This document shows positions 1 through 9,817 of a stretch of DNA of 64,000 nucleotides, piece after piece. Below the pieces are notes generated by a model. It ran no database searches and was not told where the DNA came from. It was given only the letters and a program-made list of their open reading frames with translations. Origin of the DNA: an uncultured Litoreibacter sp. GTDB lineage: Bacteria; Pseudomonadota; Alphaproteobacteria; Rhodobacterales; Rhodobacteraceae. A program made the translations under genes and the position numbers. Position 1 is the first letter of the stretch. Every line of letters begins with the position of its first letter. The DNA is taken from positions 62,001-126,000 of the forward strand of contig CANLOU010000002.1 in assembly GCA_947492995.1 (NCBI GenBank). The letters are read 5' to 3'.

Positions 1-40
1 TTCCCTGCGCCGGGCGCTGCAGCCGTGGAGGGACTAGACG

Positions 41-958
41 ATGTCTGAGCCAAACCGACCGATAATCATCAATTCGAAACTCGGCTCCATGGGGCGCTTC
101 GCAAACAAGGCCTTTCAATACATGTTCCTGCGCACATACGCTGCCGAGCATAATTTTGACTTCGCCAACCTCCCGTGGGAGGGCGATGAGATGTACCATG
201 TCCGTCCCGGCGTTGATCCGCTGCCGGAGGTTGCGCGGGTGGTGGAGCAGACCAAATACGGGCTGGACGCGTGCGACATCGTAAACGCGTCCAAGCCTAT
301 CGGGGATGCGGATTTGCAAGGGTTTTTCCAGTATAACATGGGGTATTACGCACCTTACCGCGCCGAAATCGAGGCAGAATTCGCCCATAAAGGCCTTTAC
401 CTGAAGGCAGAGCAGGCGCTGCGGTCAGGGTTTGACGCATTGCCCGGCCCGGTCGCAGTGGTCCATCTGCGTCGGGGCGATTACGGCACGGATGTCTTTT
501 TCCTGCCGCCCAACGCCTGGTATGTCGACTGGTTGCGGACATTGCGCAAGGCGGAGCCTGATCTGCAGCTCTACATCGCCACCGACGATCCCACTGCGGC
601 AGGAACAGATTTTGACGAATTTCAGCGTGTGACGGTGGAGCAGCTGAATGTGCCGCCGGTTCCCCACGGTTTCTTCTACGACTTCACGGCGCTGCGTTTG
701 GGCGATCATATTGCCATCGCCAATTCCAGCTTCTCCTTCCTTGCCTCGGCCCTCAATAAAACGGCGCGCTCCACCATGCGGCCCGACCCGTCGGTGGGCG
801 CATTGGTGCCCTTTGAGCCGTGGACCTCTGACCCGCTGATCCGCAGCCACATCGCCGAGGAGATGGGCGAGACCTTTATGAGCCAACGCGCCAGATCGCG
901 GACGAAATATAAGACCCGCAAATTCTTCAAACGCCTGCTGCCATGGGGCCGCACATGA
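41..958 (+). CDS. alpha-1,2-fucosyltransferase-like (GT11-like) glycosyltransferase
   Basis: HLRRGDY motif and C-terminal HIAIANSSFSFLASAL, resembling GT11 motifs. Confidence 0.6.
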   Translation: MSEPNRPIIINSKLGSMGRFANKAFQYMFLRTYAAEHNFDFANLPWEGDEMYHVRPGVDPLPEVARVVEQTKYGLDACDIVNASKPIGDADLQGFFQYNMGYYAPYRAEIEAEFAHKGLYLKAEQALRSGFDALPGPVAVVHLRRGDYGTDVFFLPPNAWYVDWLRTLRKAEPDLQLYIATDDPTAAGTDFDEFQRVTVEQLNVPPVPHGFFYDFTALRLGDHIAIANSSFSFLASALNKTARSTMRPDPSVGALVPFEPWTSDPLIRSHIAEEMGETFMSQRARSRTKYKTRKFFKRLLPWGRT

Positions 959-1779
959 TCCCGATTTACTACATCAACCTTGATCGTGTCCCCGAACGCC
1001 GGGCCTTCATGGAGGACCAGTTTGCGCAGCAGGGCCTGACGGCGCATCGCGTGCCCGCCGTTGACGCCTTTGACGCGCCGCAGCCGCCGGAATACGCTCC
1101 CGCCAGTGGGCTGGAACGGTGGAGCCTGACCGCGTCAGAGGTTGCGTGTTTTGAAAGCCATCGCCTCGCGTGGCGTACAATCCGCGATGGCGAAGCGCCT
1201 TGCGGCGTGGTGATGGAAGACGATGCGATCCTGAGCGCGGGCTTTGCGGCGGCGCTTGCCACGCTCCCGCAGGCAGCACTGGCCGCTGACGTCATCAAAT
1301 TGGACGGGGCAAATCAGCGACGCCGTTTCGGGCCATTTGTCGAGATTGGGGGGGTGCCCCTGCGCGCGATTGAGCAAACAATCGGCAGCGCGGCAGCCTA
1401 TCTCATCAGTCGGGATGCGGCGGCCAAGCTGGAGGCGCGGGCTGCTCGGTATTGCGACCATCTCGACGACTACATTTTTACGCCAACGCGGGACTGGGCG
1501 CCCCTGCAGCTTGACCCGGCGGTCGCGGTGCAGGGGATGTTTGTGCAAGAAGATCGCGCCGCACGAGACCAAAGTGTCGACAAAAGCGAACGCACTTCCG
1601 ATGCGCGGATAAACGCCACAAAAATGCGTGGACCCCTGACGTATCGCCTGTCGAAAGAGATGAAGCGCGGCATACGAAAGCTACGTTGGGCGCTATGGGA
1701 TGACAAACGCAGGCTCGCCGGCGGCGGACTGATAGGGTGCCCGCCGCTGGCCGATGATTTGGGCCGTTACCGCAGTTGA
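943..1779 (+). CDS. glycosyltransferase family 25 (LPS biosynthesis-type)
   Basis: N-terminal IPIYYINLDRVPERRAFM and CGVVMEDDAIL motifs; overlaps the upstream gene. Confidence 0.8.
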   Translation: MGPHMIPIYYINLDRVPERRAFMEDQFAQQGLTAHRVPAVDAFDAPQPPEYAPASGLERWSLTASEVACFESHRLAWRTIRDGEAPCGVVMEDDAILSAGFAAALATLPQAALAADVIKLDGANQRRRFGPFVEIGGVPLRAIEQTIGSAAAYLISRDAAAKLEARAARYCDHLDDYIFTPTRDWAPLQLDPAVAVQGMFVQEDRAARDQSVDKSERTSDARINATKMRGPLTYRLSKEMKRGIRKLRWALWDDKRRLAGGGLIGCPPLADDLGRYRS

Positions 1780-1784
1780 GCAGT

Positions 1785-1831
1785 AAATTCCTTCTCCGAA
1801 GGAATTTGAATTTTCTTCGCAGAAGAAAATT
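1785..1831. terminator. twin perfect hairpins (1785-1807 and 1809-1831), probable bidirectional terminator
   Basis: aaattccttc-tcc-gaaggaattt and aattttcttc-gca-gaagaaaatt, 1 nt apart, between convergent genes. Confidence 0.75.
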
Positions 1832-1836
1832 ACCCC

Positions 1837-3795
1837 TCAAAGGGAGATGCGGAAACGCGCAAACCCATCTGGACCGTCACCCGCTTCTTCGATCGCGACG
1901 CCCGGCACATCCGCAGCATAGGCTTTGGCGGCTGGCCCTGTGTCAAACAGCACTGTCGTGCCTTCCATCGGCTTGAAGGACCAGTTGGCGTCGGCCCGCG
2001 GGCTGATGGTGCCCTTCTCGACAATGTAGCGCACGATCACGTCGCGGTTGGTGTCCGGCCCCTCGAAGATGGTGGTGTCAGGCGTAGCCCCCGGGAAGTT
2101 GCCACCGCCGCCCGCGCGGTAATTGTTGGTGGCGATGATGAATTCCGCCGCCATATCAAGCGGTTTGCCGTCATAGGTCAGCCCCGTGATCCGCGACGCG
2201 TCAGGGTTCAGCACCTCGCCCTTGGGGTCGTATTTCGATGGCTGCGACAGGTCGATCTGGTATTCGACCCCGTCGATCACGTCGAAATTGTAGCTGGGGA
2301 AGTCGGGGTTCAGCAGCACCACGTCCTGCGCGCCGGCCTCCACCTGGTTGAACATGCCCGCAGAGCGTTCCAGCCAGTCCTTCACCTGCGCGCCCGTCAC
2401 CCGCACGGCGCGGGCGGTGTTGGGATAGAGATACAGGTCCGAGACGTTCTTGATCGCCACATCGCCTTTGGGCACATCCGTGAAATACTCCGGCCCGCCC
2501 CGGCCTCCGGCCTTGAAGGGTGCGGCGGCGGACAGGATCGGCAGGCCCTCATGCTCGGTGCCTTTCATCATCTGCTCGATATACCAAAGCTGGGCAATCG
2601 ACACGATCTGCACCGACGGGTCATCGGCCACCAAAGCAAAATAGCTGTGCAGCGGGGCATCCGTCTTGCCGACCGCGCGGCGCACATAGGCCAGCGTTTC
2701 GTCATGCTCGGCCTGCACCGAGGCCAGCACCGCCGCGTCGCTTTCGACCAGCGCGGTGGTGGAGCGGTCCTCGTTGCGCTTCGAAATTGGTCGCGCCTCG
2801 GTCTCGGCCGAGACCACCCGCCAGTCATTGCCGTCCTTCTCGAGCAGCAGGTCGATCAGCCCCATATGGCTGCCCCAGAACCCGCCCATCGTGGCGGGTG
2901 TGCCCATCAAGGTGCCCGCGTCAATGTCGGTGCCGGTGAAGTTCTCGTAAGCGGGCGAGGGGAAGACCAGATGGCTGTGGCCGGTCAGGATGGCGTCGAC
3001 CCCGTCAAGGCCTGCCAACGGCACGGCGGCGTTCTCCATCCCGTCCTCAGCCGTAGGGGCGCCAATGCCGGAATGCGACAGCACCACGATGATGTCGGCG
3101 CCTTGTTCCTTCATCTGCGGCAGGTAGGCCTGCGCGGTCTCGATGATGTCGCGGGCCTGCACATTGCCTTCCAGATGGCGGCGGTCCCAGCCCATGACCT
3201 GCGGCGGCACAAAGCCGATGAGGCCGACCTTGATGTCATGCTCAGCGCCGGACCCGTCGGTCACCTTGTGGTCCAAAATCACGTAAGGCGGGATCAGCGT
3301 TGTGTCCTTGGTCGGGTCGCTGCCCATCTCTTTGACCACGTTGGCGTTGACCACCGGGAACTTCGCGCCTGCCAGCGCCTTCATCAGGAACTCCAGCCCG
3401 TAGTTGAACTCGTGGTTGCCCAGGGTGGAGGCGTCAAAGCCCAGCGTGTTCATGGCGGCGATGACGGGGTGCATGTCGCCCTCTTTCATGCCGCGCTCAT
3501 AGGCGATGTAGTCGCCCATCGGGTTGCCTTGCAGGAAGTCCCCATTGTCGATCAGCAGCGCGTTGGTGGCCTCGTCCCGAATGCCCCTAATCAGCGACGC
3601 GGTGCGCGCCAGCCCAACGGTGTCGCGCGGTTTGTCGGCGTAATAGTCGTAGGGGAACACATGCACATGCAGGTCGGTGGTCTCCATGATGCGCAGATGC
3701 GCCTGATTGGTGGCCGCATTGGCCGAGAATGGATGCAACGCGATAAAGCCAGCTGTGCTGGCCAGAAAGTGGCGACGGTTCAGCGTGATCGACAT
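1837..3795 (-). CDS. cpdB: bifunctional 2',3'-cyclic-nucleotide 2'-phosphodiesterase/3'-nucleotidase, periplasmic
   Basis: [30 protein letters not shown] and TGHSHLVFP metallophosphoesterase motifs; N-terminal signal; start chosen at [10 protein letters not shown]. Confidence 0.9.
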   Translation of the reverse strand: MSITLNRRHFLASTAGFIALHPFSANAATNQAHLRIMETTDLHVHVFPYDYYADKPRDTVGLARTASLIRGIRDEATNALLIDNGDFLQGNPMGDYIAYERGMKEGDMHPVIAAMNTLGFDASTLGNHEFNYGLEFLMKALAGAKFPVVNANVVKEMGSDPTKDTTLIPPYVILDHKVTDGSGAEHDIKVGLIGFVPPQVMGWDRRHLEGNVQARDIIETAQAYLPQMKEQGADIIVVLSHSGIGAPTAEDGMENAAVPLAGLDGVDAILTGHSHLVFPSPAYENFTGTDIDAGTLMGTPATMGGFWGSHMGLIDLLLEKDGNDWRVVSAETEARPISKRNEDRSTTALVESDAAVLASVQAEHDETLAYVRRAVGKTDAPLHSYFALVADDPSVQIVSIAQLWYIEQMMKGTEHEGLPILSAAAPFKAGGRGGPEYFTDVPKGDVAIKNVSDLYLYPNTARAVRVTGAQVKDWLERSAGMFNQVEAGAQDVVLLNPDFPSYNFDVIDGVEYQIDLSQPSKYDPKGEVLNPDASRITGLTYDGKPLDMAAEFIIATNNYRAGGGGNFPGATPDTTIFEGPDTNRDVIVRYIVEKGTISPRADANWSFKPMEGTTVLFDTGPAAKAYAADVPGVAIEEAGDGPDGFARFRISL

Positions 3796-4012
3796 GGACG
3801 AATCCCCCCAAAATAAATTTTTCCAGATTGAGCCCGCCAAGTGTAATCGCGATATGACACATTACGAAATGGCGCGATCACGTACCGGCCGCGGACCGGC
3901 ATGTCCGCGCCGATGACAAAAAAATCGAACACAAAACGAATAATGCGTGCCGCTTGCGGGTTACCTGTGCAACCCCACCCCGTTTGGGCGGGGGATCACA
4001 GGGAGGCAACAC

Positions 4013-4612
4013 ATGCTCAATTCACTCAAATCACTCGCCTTGGCCACGGCCATCATCACCACCACATCCATGGCTTTTGCTGACGGCCATGCGAGCAACT
4101 GGACGCTGGATGGCGACAATTCCCGGCTGACATTCGGCTCCATCAAGGGCGACACCACCGGCGAGGCGCATAGCTTCGGCGCGATCTCGGGCGGCGTCAG
4201 TGCAGATGGTGCAACACTGATCGAGGTCGATCTGGCCTCTGTGCAAACCAATATCGACATCCGCAACGAACGGATGATCGAGCATGTTTTCAAAGGCGCG
4301 GGCACCGCGACGCTGGCAGCCAATATCGACATGGACGCGCTCAGCGCCCTGGAGGTCGGCGGCATGACCACCACTGAGGTCGAAGGCGTGCTGACGCTGG
4401 CGGGCACCGAAGTAGAGATCGAGGCCGAGATGTTCGCCGTCCGTCTGTCAGAAGGCACGGTTATGGTCACCACGAATGACATCATCTTTGTCGAGACCGA
4501 AGACCTTGGCATCACCGAAGGGGTCAACAAATTGATGGAATTGGCAGGGCTCGACTCCATCACCCGCACAACCCCGGTTGTGATGCGGCTGATCTTCAAC
4601 GTGGACGGCTAA
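4013..4612 (+). CDS. YceI family periplasmic protein
   Basis: Signal peptide followed by WTLDGDNSRLTFGSIK...EAHSFGAISGGV lipocalin-like YceI pattern. Confidence 0.75.
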   Translation: MLNSLKSLALATAIITTTSMAFADGHASNWTLDGDNSRLTFGSIKGDTTGEAHSFGAISGGVSADGATLIEVDLASVQTNIDIRNERMIEHVFKGAGTATLAANIDMDALSALEVGGMTTTEVEGVLTLAGTEVEIEAEMFAVRLSEGTVMVTTNDIIFVETEDLGITEGVNKLMELAGLDSITRTTPVVMRLIFNVDG

Positions 4613-4695
4613 AGGCCACTGGCGGGCCCATCTGCGGCGGTCTGCATGGATTTGACGGGCTTTCTGGCCTAGCGTTGGCATCGAAGGAGAATTCG

Positions 4696-5508
4696 ATGCC
4701 AACGCGCCGCCCTCTTGTCTGCCAAACACTGTCGCTGGCCCTTGTTATCTTGCTGTGCGCCGTGTCTGTCGGCTCGGCAGGGGAGGCCGTTGTGCAGCGC
4801 GGGGTGTCATATGGCAGTTCCGGTCAAAAGCTGGACGCTTGCACACCCAAAGGGCCGGCCCGCACTGTGTCGATTGTATTCATCCATGGCGGTGGTTTTT
4901 CGCAAGGAAGCCGCGCCGACATGCGCGGGTACTGCAGGCTATTTGCACAAGGCGGGTTTCGCAGCAGCACCATTTCCTACCGTTTGACCTCGCAGGGCCA
5001 CGCATTTCCTGCGGCTCTCACCGATGTGAAAGAGGCGGTGCACTGGATGCGCAAGGAGGCGCAGGGGCCGACCAAAGTCGTGCTGGTGGGCTATTCCGCA
5101 GGTGCCACGCTGGCCTTGTCGGCGGGGTTGGCCGACAGATCCGGCATCGCCGGTATCATCGAGGTCGCGGGGATCAGCGATTTCGAAACGGCGCGGGCGC
5201 AAACCCCACATCGCAGGCTTCGCAAAGACCTTGATGCCTATATTGGCGAGGCATCCCTGAAGGCCGTGTCGCCCGTGTACCATGTCAGCCGGGGCGACCC
5301 GCCTGTTTTCATTTTTCACGGTAAGCAGGACAATCTGGTGCCGGTGTCACAGGCCGTGATTTTGGCAAAAGCGCTGGAGCGTAACGGCGTCAAACACCTG
5401 CTGCGCGTGTTTGATGATGGCGGGCACGGGATCATGTTGCCGGGCAAGCATCTGAAACAATTGCTGCACGAAATGACAGGTTTTCTGGCGGCGATTGACG
5501 CGGGCTAG
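4696..5508 (+). CDS. secreted alpha/beta hydrolase (esterase/lipase)
   Basis: FIHGGGFSQGSR, GYSAGATLALS and C-terminal DDGGHGIM; AAGGAGA upstream of ATG. Confidence 0.8.
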   Translation: MPTRRPLVCQTLSLALVILLCAVSVGSAGEAVVQRGVSYGSSGQKLDACTPKGPARTVSIVFIHGGGFSQGSRADMRGYCRLFAQGGFRSSTISYRLTSQGHAFPAALTDVKEAVHWMRKEAQGPTKVVLVGYSAGATLALSAGLADRSGIAGIIEVAGISDFETARAQTPHRRLRKDLDAYIGEASLKAVSPVYHVSRGDPPVFIFHGKQDNLVPVSQAVILAKALERNGVKHLLRVFDDGGHGIMLPGKHLKQLLHEMTGFLAAIDAG

Positions 5509-6392
5509 CTTTGCATCGCGCCGACGCCCAAAAAGACAAAGGTCTCCCGCAACACGCGGTCGGGCAGTTCTTCCGCCAGATAATGCGCCCCGGGCAGTGA
5601 TTTGCCGGTGACCGTTTCAGCGCGTAATTTCCACAATTCCAGACAGTCGAAATAGGCCTCGATCGCGCCGTTTGCCCCCCACAAGACATGCGTGGGGCAG
5701 GTCAGCTTGCGCGCGCCATCCGCGTCGTCATGCTCAATGTCGATGGTCGCCGCCGCGCGGTAGTCCTCGCAGGATGCATGGATCACCGCCTTGTTGGAAA
5801 AGGCGTTGTGGTAGGCCGCCCGCGCTTCGGGGGCAAAAGGCCCGTCGCCCGCTGCGCCAAAGGTGCATTTTTTGTCCCAGAAGTCACGCGGGTCGGCCTC
5901 GATCATCCGCTCGGGCAGGGGATAGGGTTCGGTCAGGTAGAACCAATGCGCGTAGGTGCGCGCAAAGCCCAGCGTGGTGCCCGCATACATCTCCCGCGTT
6001 GGCGCGATGTCCAGAATGATGAGCTTGCGCACCGCATAGGGGCTGTCCATGCCCAGCCGGTGCGCGACGCGGGCTCCGCGGTCATGCGACAGGATGTCGA
6101 ATGTCTTGAACCCGAAATGTTTCATCAGCGAGATCATATCGGCGGCCATTTCGCGTTTGCTCATCTGGCTGTGGTCGGGCCGGGTGCGCGGGCAGGTGGA
6201 CGCGCCATAGCCCCGCAGGTCGGGGGCAATGACGGTGAACCGCTTCGCAAGGTCAGGCGCAATCTTGTGCCACATCACATGGGTTTGCGGGTAGCCATGC
6301 AGCAGCAATAGCGGCGGGCCGGACCCGCCTATGCGGCCATGGATTGTGACGTCGCCAATGGCGTGCGCGAAACTCTTGAAACCCTCAAACAT
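5505..6392 (-). CDS. alpha/beta hydrolase, haloacetate dehalogenase-like
   Basis: LLHGYPQTHVMWHKIAPDLAKRFTVIAPDLRGYGAS, SHDRGARVAHRLG, DPRDFWDKKCTF. Confidence 0.75.
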   Translation of the reverse strand: MFEGFKSFAHAIGDVTIHGRIGGSGPPLLLLHGYPQTHVMWHKIAPDLAKRFTVIAPDLRGYGASTCPRTRPDHSQMSKREMAADMISLMKHFGFKTFDILSHDRGARVAHRLGMDSPYAVRKLIILDIAPTREMYAGTTLGFARTYAHWFYLTEPYPLPERMIEADPRDFWDKKCTFGAAGDGPFAPEARAAYHNAFSNKAVIHASCEDYRAAATIDIEHDDADGARKLTCPTHVLWGANGAIEAYFDCLELWKLRAETVTGKSLPGAHYLAEELPDRVLRETFVFLGVGAMQS

Positions 6393-6414
6393 GGTCTCAC
6401 TATACGCATGCAAA

Positions 6415-6445
6415 AGGCGCGCACCAGATGGCGCGCGCCTCTTTT
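6415..6445 (-). terminator. GC-rich hairpin with flanking T/A runs after the AGCS symporter gene
   Basis: aggcgcgc...gcgcgcct stem between two minus-strand genes, T-run on both strands. Confidence 0.6.
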
Positions 6446-6460
6446 TGGTATCCGGCAAAA

Positions 6461-8014
6461 TTAGTGGGAATACTTCTTGATCTCACCCGATTTCAGCCGT
6501 GCCGCGTAGCTGTTCAGCTCGGTCTTCACCAGCTTCATCAGGAAGTAGAGGCAGAAGATGTTGACCACAGCCATCGCAAAGATCGCCGCGTCCGAGAAGT
6601 CGATGACGGGGCCAAGCGACGCCGCCGCACCGATCACGATGAACACGCAGAAGATCAGCTTGAAAATCAGCTCCGTGGTTTTGCCCTCGCCAAACAGGTA
6701 GGTCCACGCCTTCAGCCCGTAATAGCTCCATGAAATCATGGTGGAGAAGGCGAAGAGAACCACCGCAATGGCCAGCACAAACGGAAACCAGCTGATCCCG
6801 GAGGCAAAAGCCGCCGATGTCAGCGCCACGCCGGAATTGCCGTCCACAGTCGCAATCGCGGTGCCCGCTTCGTTCAGCACGTACAGGCCGGTGGCCTCAT
6901 CAATGATAAGCTGTTGCGAGATCACGATCACCAGCGCTGTCATCGTGCAGATGACCACGGTGTCGATCAGCGGCTCCAGCAGGGACACGAAGCCTTCGGT
7001 GATCGGCTCTTTGGTTTTCACCGCCGAATGCGCAATCGCCGCAGACCCAACGCCGGCCTCGTTCGAAAACGCCGCCCGCTTGAACCCTTGGATCAGCGCG
7101 CCGACCATGCCGCCGGCAACGCCCAGACCTGTGAAGGCCCCGCCGAAAATCTGGCCAAAGGCCCAGCCGATTTTGTCGTAGTTGACGATCAGGATAATCA
7201 ACGCTGCGCCGACATAAAGGATGCCCATGAACGGGACAATTTTCTCTGTCACGCGGGCGATGGATTTGACGCCGCCCACGATCACCACAAACACGATGGC
7301 CGCAAAGATGAACCCGGTGATGAGGCCAGAGAACTCAAAGCCCACCACGCCTTGGATCTGCGCATGCGCTTGGTTGGCCTGGAACATGTTGCCCCCGCCC
7401 AAGGCGCCCAGGATACAGAAGACCGAGAACAGCACCGCCAGAATTTTGCCGCCCGGCAGGCCCAGCTCGTTGAAGCCCTTCGAGATGTAGTACATCGGCC
7501 CGCCAGAGACGGTCCCGTCGGGGTACTCGTTGCGGTATTTCACGCCCAAGGTACATTCGGTGAACTTGGACGCCATGCCCAAAAGGCCCGCAAGGATCAT
7601 CCAGAACGTCGCTCCCGGCCCGCCGATGCCAACGGCAACGGCCACGCCTGCGATGTTCCCAAGCCCCACGGTGCCCGACAGGGCCGTTGCAAGCGCTTGG
7701 AAATGGCTCACTTCGCCTGCGTCCTCTGGGTCGGAATAGTCGCCCTTCACCAGCCCAATCGCGTGGCCGAAGAAGCGGAACTGAACAACGCCAAAATAGA
7801 CCGTGAACACGGTCGCTGCGATCACCAGCCACATAACGATCCACGGGAAATTGGTTCCCGGGAACGACATGAAGATGAAGTTCACAAACGGCCCGGTGGC
7901 GGCCGCAAAGGCTTCGTTCACTTTCTGGTCGAGGCTCATCGCCTCCTGCGCAAAGGCAGGTGACGCCAGAGCCGTCATCGCCGTCAAAGCGGCGGTTTTG
8001 ATATAGGTTTTCAT
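6461..8014 (-). CDS. alanine/glycine:cation symporter (AGCS) family protein
   Basis: SGTVGLGNIAGVAVAVGIGGPGATFWMILAGLLGMASKFTECTLGVKYR; multiple TM segments. Confidence 0.92.
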   Translation of the reverse strand: MKTYIKTAALTAMTALASPAFAQEAMSLDQKVNEAFAAATGPFVNFIFMSFPGTNFPWIVMWLVIAATVFTVYFGVVQFRFFGHAIGLVKGDYSDPEDAGEVSHFQALATALSGTVGLGNIAGVAVAVGIGGPGATFWMILAGLLGMASKFTECTLGVKYRNEYPDGTVSGGPMYYISKGFNELGLPGGKILAVLFSVFCILGALGGGNMFQANQAHAQIQGVVGFEFSGLITGFIFAAIVFVVIVGGVKSIARVTEKIVPFMGILYVGAALIILIVNYDKIGWAFGQIFGGAFTGLGVAGGMVGALIQGFKRAAFSNEAGVGSAAIAHSAVKTKEPITEGFVSLLEPLIDTVVICTMTALVIVISQQLIIDEATGLYVLNEAGTAIATVDGNSGVALTSAAFASGISWFPFVLAIAVVLFAFSTMISWSYYGLKAWTYLFGEGKTTELIFKLIFCVFIVIGAAASLGPVIDFSDAAIFAMAVVNIFCLYFLMKLVKTELNSYAARLKSGEIKKYSH

Positions 8015-8026
8015 GTGTATGTCCCC

Positions 8027-8464
8027 TTAACCCACGACCGTGACGGGCACGGAGGCTTCCATCACAAGATTCGCGGTTGAGCTGCCAAACAGCCGTTTCG
8101 ACAGGCTTTGATCGGTGGAGCGGGCCACCACGATCTGCGCGGCCCCGCTGTCCTTGGCCACCTTGTTCAGCGTGTCGGCGACGTTGCCATGTTTCACATG
8201 CCCCGTCACAGTCAGGCCCGCTTGGGTCAGTTTCGCAACCGCGGGGTCAACCACCCGTTCGCGCGCCAGGGAAATCTCCTCTTCGCGGCGCTTGTGGCGT
8301 TGTGCGTTTTCTTCCGCCGTCTGAAACGAGTAGGGCGACCACTCGATCACATAGACCACCAGCAATTCGCAGCTGCCGATTTGCTCGGCCAATGTGGTTG
8401 CGAAGTCCAGTGCGCGCTCGCCGGAACTGTGTCCATCCAGCCCGATCACTAATTTCGTAGACAT
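8027..8464 (-). CDS. universal stress protein (UspA family)
   Basis: MSTKLVIGLDGHSSGERAL; IVVARSTDQSLSKRLFGSSTANLVMEASVPVTVVG. Confidence 0.88.
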   Translation of the reverse strand: MSTKLVIGLDGHSSGERALDFATTLAEQIGSCELLVVYVIEWSPYSFQTAEENAQRHKRREEEISLARERVVDPAVAKLTQAGLTVTGHVKHGNVADTLNKVAKDSGAAQIVVARSTDQSLSKRLFGSSTANLVMEASVPVTVVG

Positions 8465-8807
8465 AATAATAGTCTCTCCTGTCCTGACCGCCCCGTGCAG
8501 TGCTGCGTCGAACATGGGCCATTTTGCGCGTTTTGATGCGCGTTCGGCGGGCAGCAAAGGCGGTCGAGTGTAATTTTTCGGCCCATCGTAACATCGTAGT
8601 GAAATTCACCGAGTATATGCGCTGATGCTGGGCCGAACGCAGGGAATTGACCCAAAAATCGGTGATATACGAGGCAAACTCTCCGATTCTCAATTTTTGA
8701 TACGAATGGCGAATCGTTAATACTGGTACTCTATCTCGAAACTGCTGCGGACCTATGCAAATTTCCACCGCGCTCGTCAGCAACCTCAATTTGCCGTCCG
8801 CAATTGG

Positions 8808-9548
8808 TTAGCCCGAGCGTCTTACCTGCATGTCCACATGATCGGTTTCGCCAAAGACAAACCGCTTGTTGTTGTCGTAGATATTGAGACGGCAAGAGTG
8901 GCGGTAACCGCCCGTATTTGTCCCTTTCAGCTTCTCGGAATGAATGCCGATCCAGCAGTACCCATGCACGGTCTTGAATGCACGTTCACTAATGCCGGTT
9001 GATGAACTGCCAATCAAATCAGGGATCACTTCTTTTTGGGGCAACAGCATTTTTTTTGCGTTGGACTGCCCAAACTTCTGAATGACTGATGGAGCCCTTT
9101 CCGCCATGGACCAAAGCGTGGGTCCTTCCAAGAGGATAGGTTCGGCCAACTTGCTCTCGCCCCTCTCATCAAGCGGAAGAAAGGCAGTGCAGGCATTGCG
9201 ACCATCTCGGCTTATCATTGGAAAAAATGGAACATTTGCGGCAACCGTTATTTGGGCACGCGACGGGTCGGAAAAACCGCCTTTCGCCATTTTTGTCTTC
9301 CCGACATTGAAGGCTTGTCTTGCAGATAGCGACAGTCCAGTTGCGCCCATGTTGACGGCTGTTTGCGCCAAACGTCGCGCGCCCAATCTAACGCCGAAGC
9401 CTATGGTCAAGTTTGCCAATGCCCATCCTAAAACGGGCCAGAATGCCTGTGCACCCGTAGGTATGGCCGTCGCAGCGCCCAGCATTCCGCCACCAATGAT
9501 GAAGGCGCGACGGTCCATCTGGTTATCAATCTTGTGTCCATGGATCAT
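8808..9548 (-). CDS. hypothetical exported protein (Tat-like signal)
   Basis: Intact ORF with MDRRAFIIGGGMLGAATAIPTGAQA leader; no recognised domain; ATGA overlap with upstream gene. Confidence 0.6.
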   Translation of the reverse strand: MIHGHKIDNQMDRRAFIIGGGMLGAATAIPTGAQAFWPVLGWALANLTIGFGVRLGARRLAQTAVNMGATGLSLSARQAFNVGKTKMAKGGFSDPSRAQITVAANVPFFPMISRDGRNACTAFLPLDERGESKLAEPILLEGPTLWSMAERAPSVIQKFGQSNAKKMLLPQKEVIPDLIGSSSTGISERAFKTVHGYCWIGIHSEKLKGTNTGGYRHSCRLNIYDNNKRFVFGETDHVDMQVRRSG

Positions 9549-9817
9549 CGGTCGTCCCTCCTAAGTTGGTTTAGTTCTGCCTGAATAGTGGCCTTTCTTG
9601 CATTGATCCGACGCAGCTCAGCGGTGTCTGTTGCGTTCCTGCGCTCGAGGCGCGCTAACTCGGCTTCCAAAGCAGTGATCCGTGCGTCGTATGATCCTGA
9701 TTGAATGCCCTTGATGCCCCCGAGAAAGCCGCCTGTACGCGGATCGGACCCATCAACACTGCCGCACGCGGTGAGCATAACACTGGCGAATAGGCCCATT
9801 GCACTTTGCTTAAACAT
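9545..9817 (-). CDS. small lipoprotein with coiled-coil C-terminus
   Basis: MFKQSAMGLFASVMLTACGS lipobox; heptad-like ITALEAELARLERR...LNQLRRDDR. Confidence 0.6.
   Translation of the reverse strand: MFKQSAMGLFASVMLTACGSVDGSDPRTGGFLGGIKGIQSGSYDARITALEAELARLERRNATDTAELRRINARKATIQAELNQLRRDDR

Noticed and set aside
1776-1976. Plus-strand ORF MSSKFLLRRNLNFLRRRK...
   Set aside because: Its N-terminus is simply translation of the twin hairpins at 1785-1831 and the rest is antisense to cpdB.
2551-3816. 421-aa plus-strand ORF opposite cpdB
   Set aside because: High-GC mirror ORF antisense to a clearly conserved gene; composition (H/R/V-rich) and lack of recognisable motifs fit an artefact.
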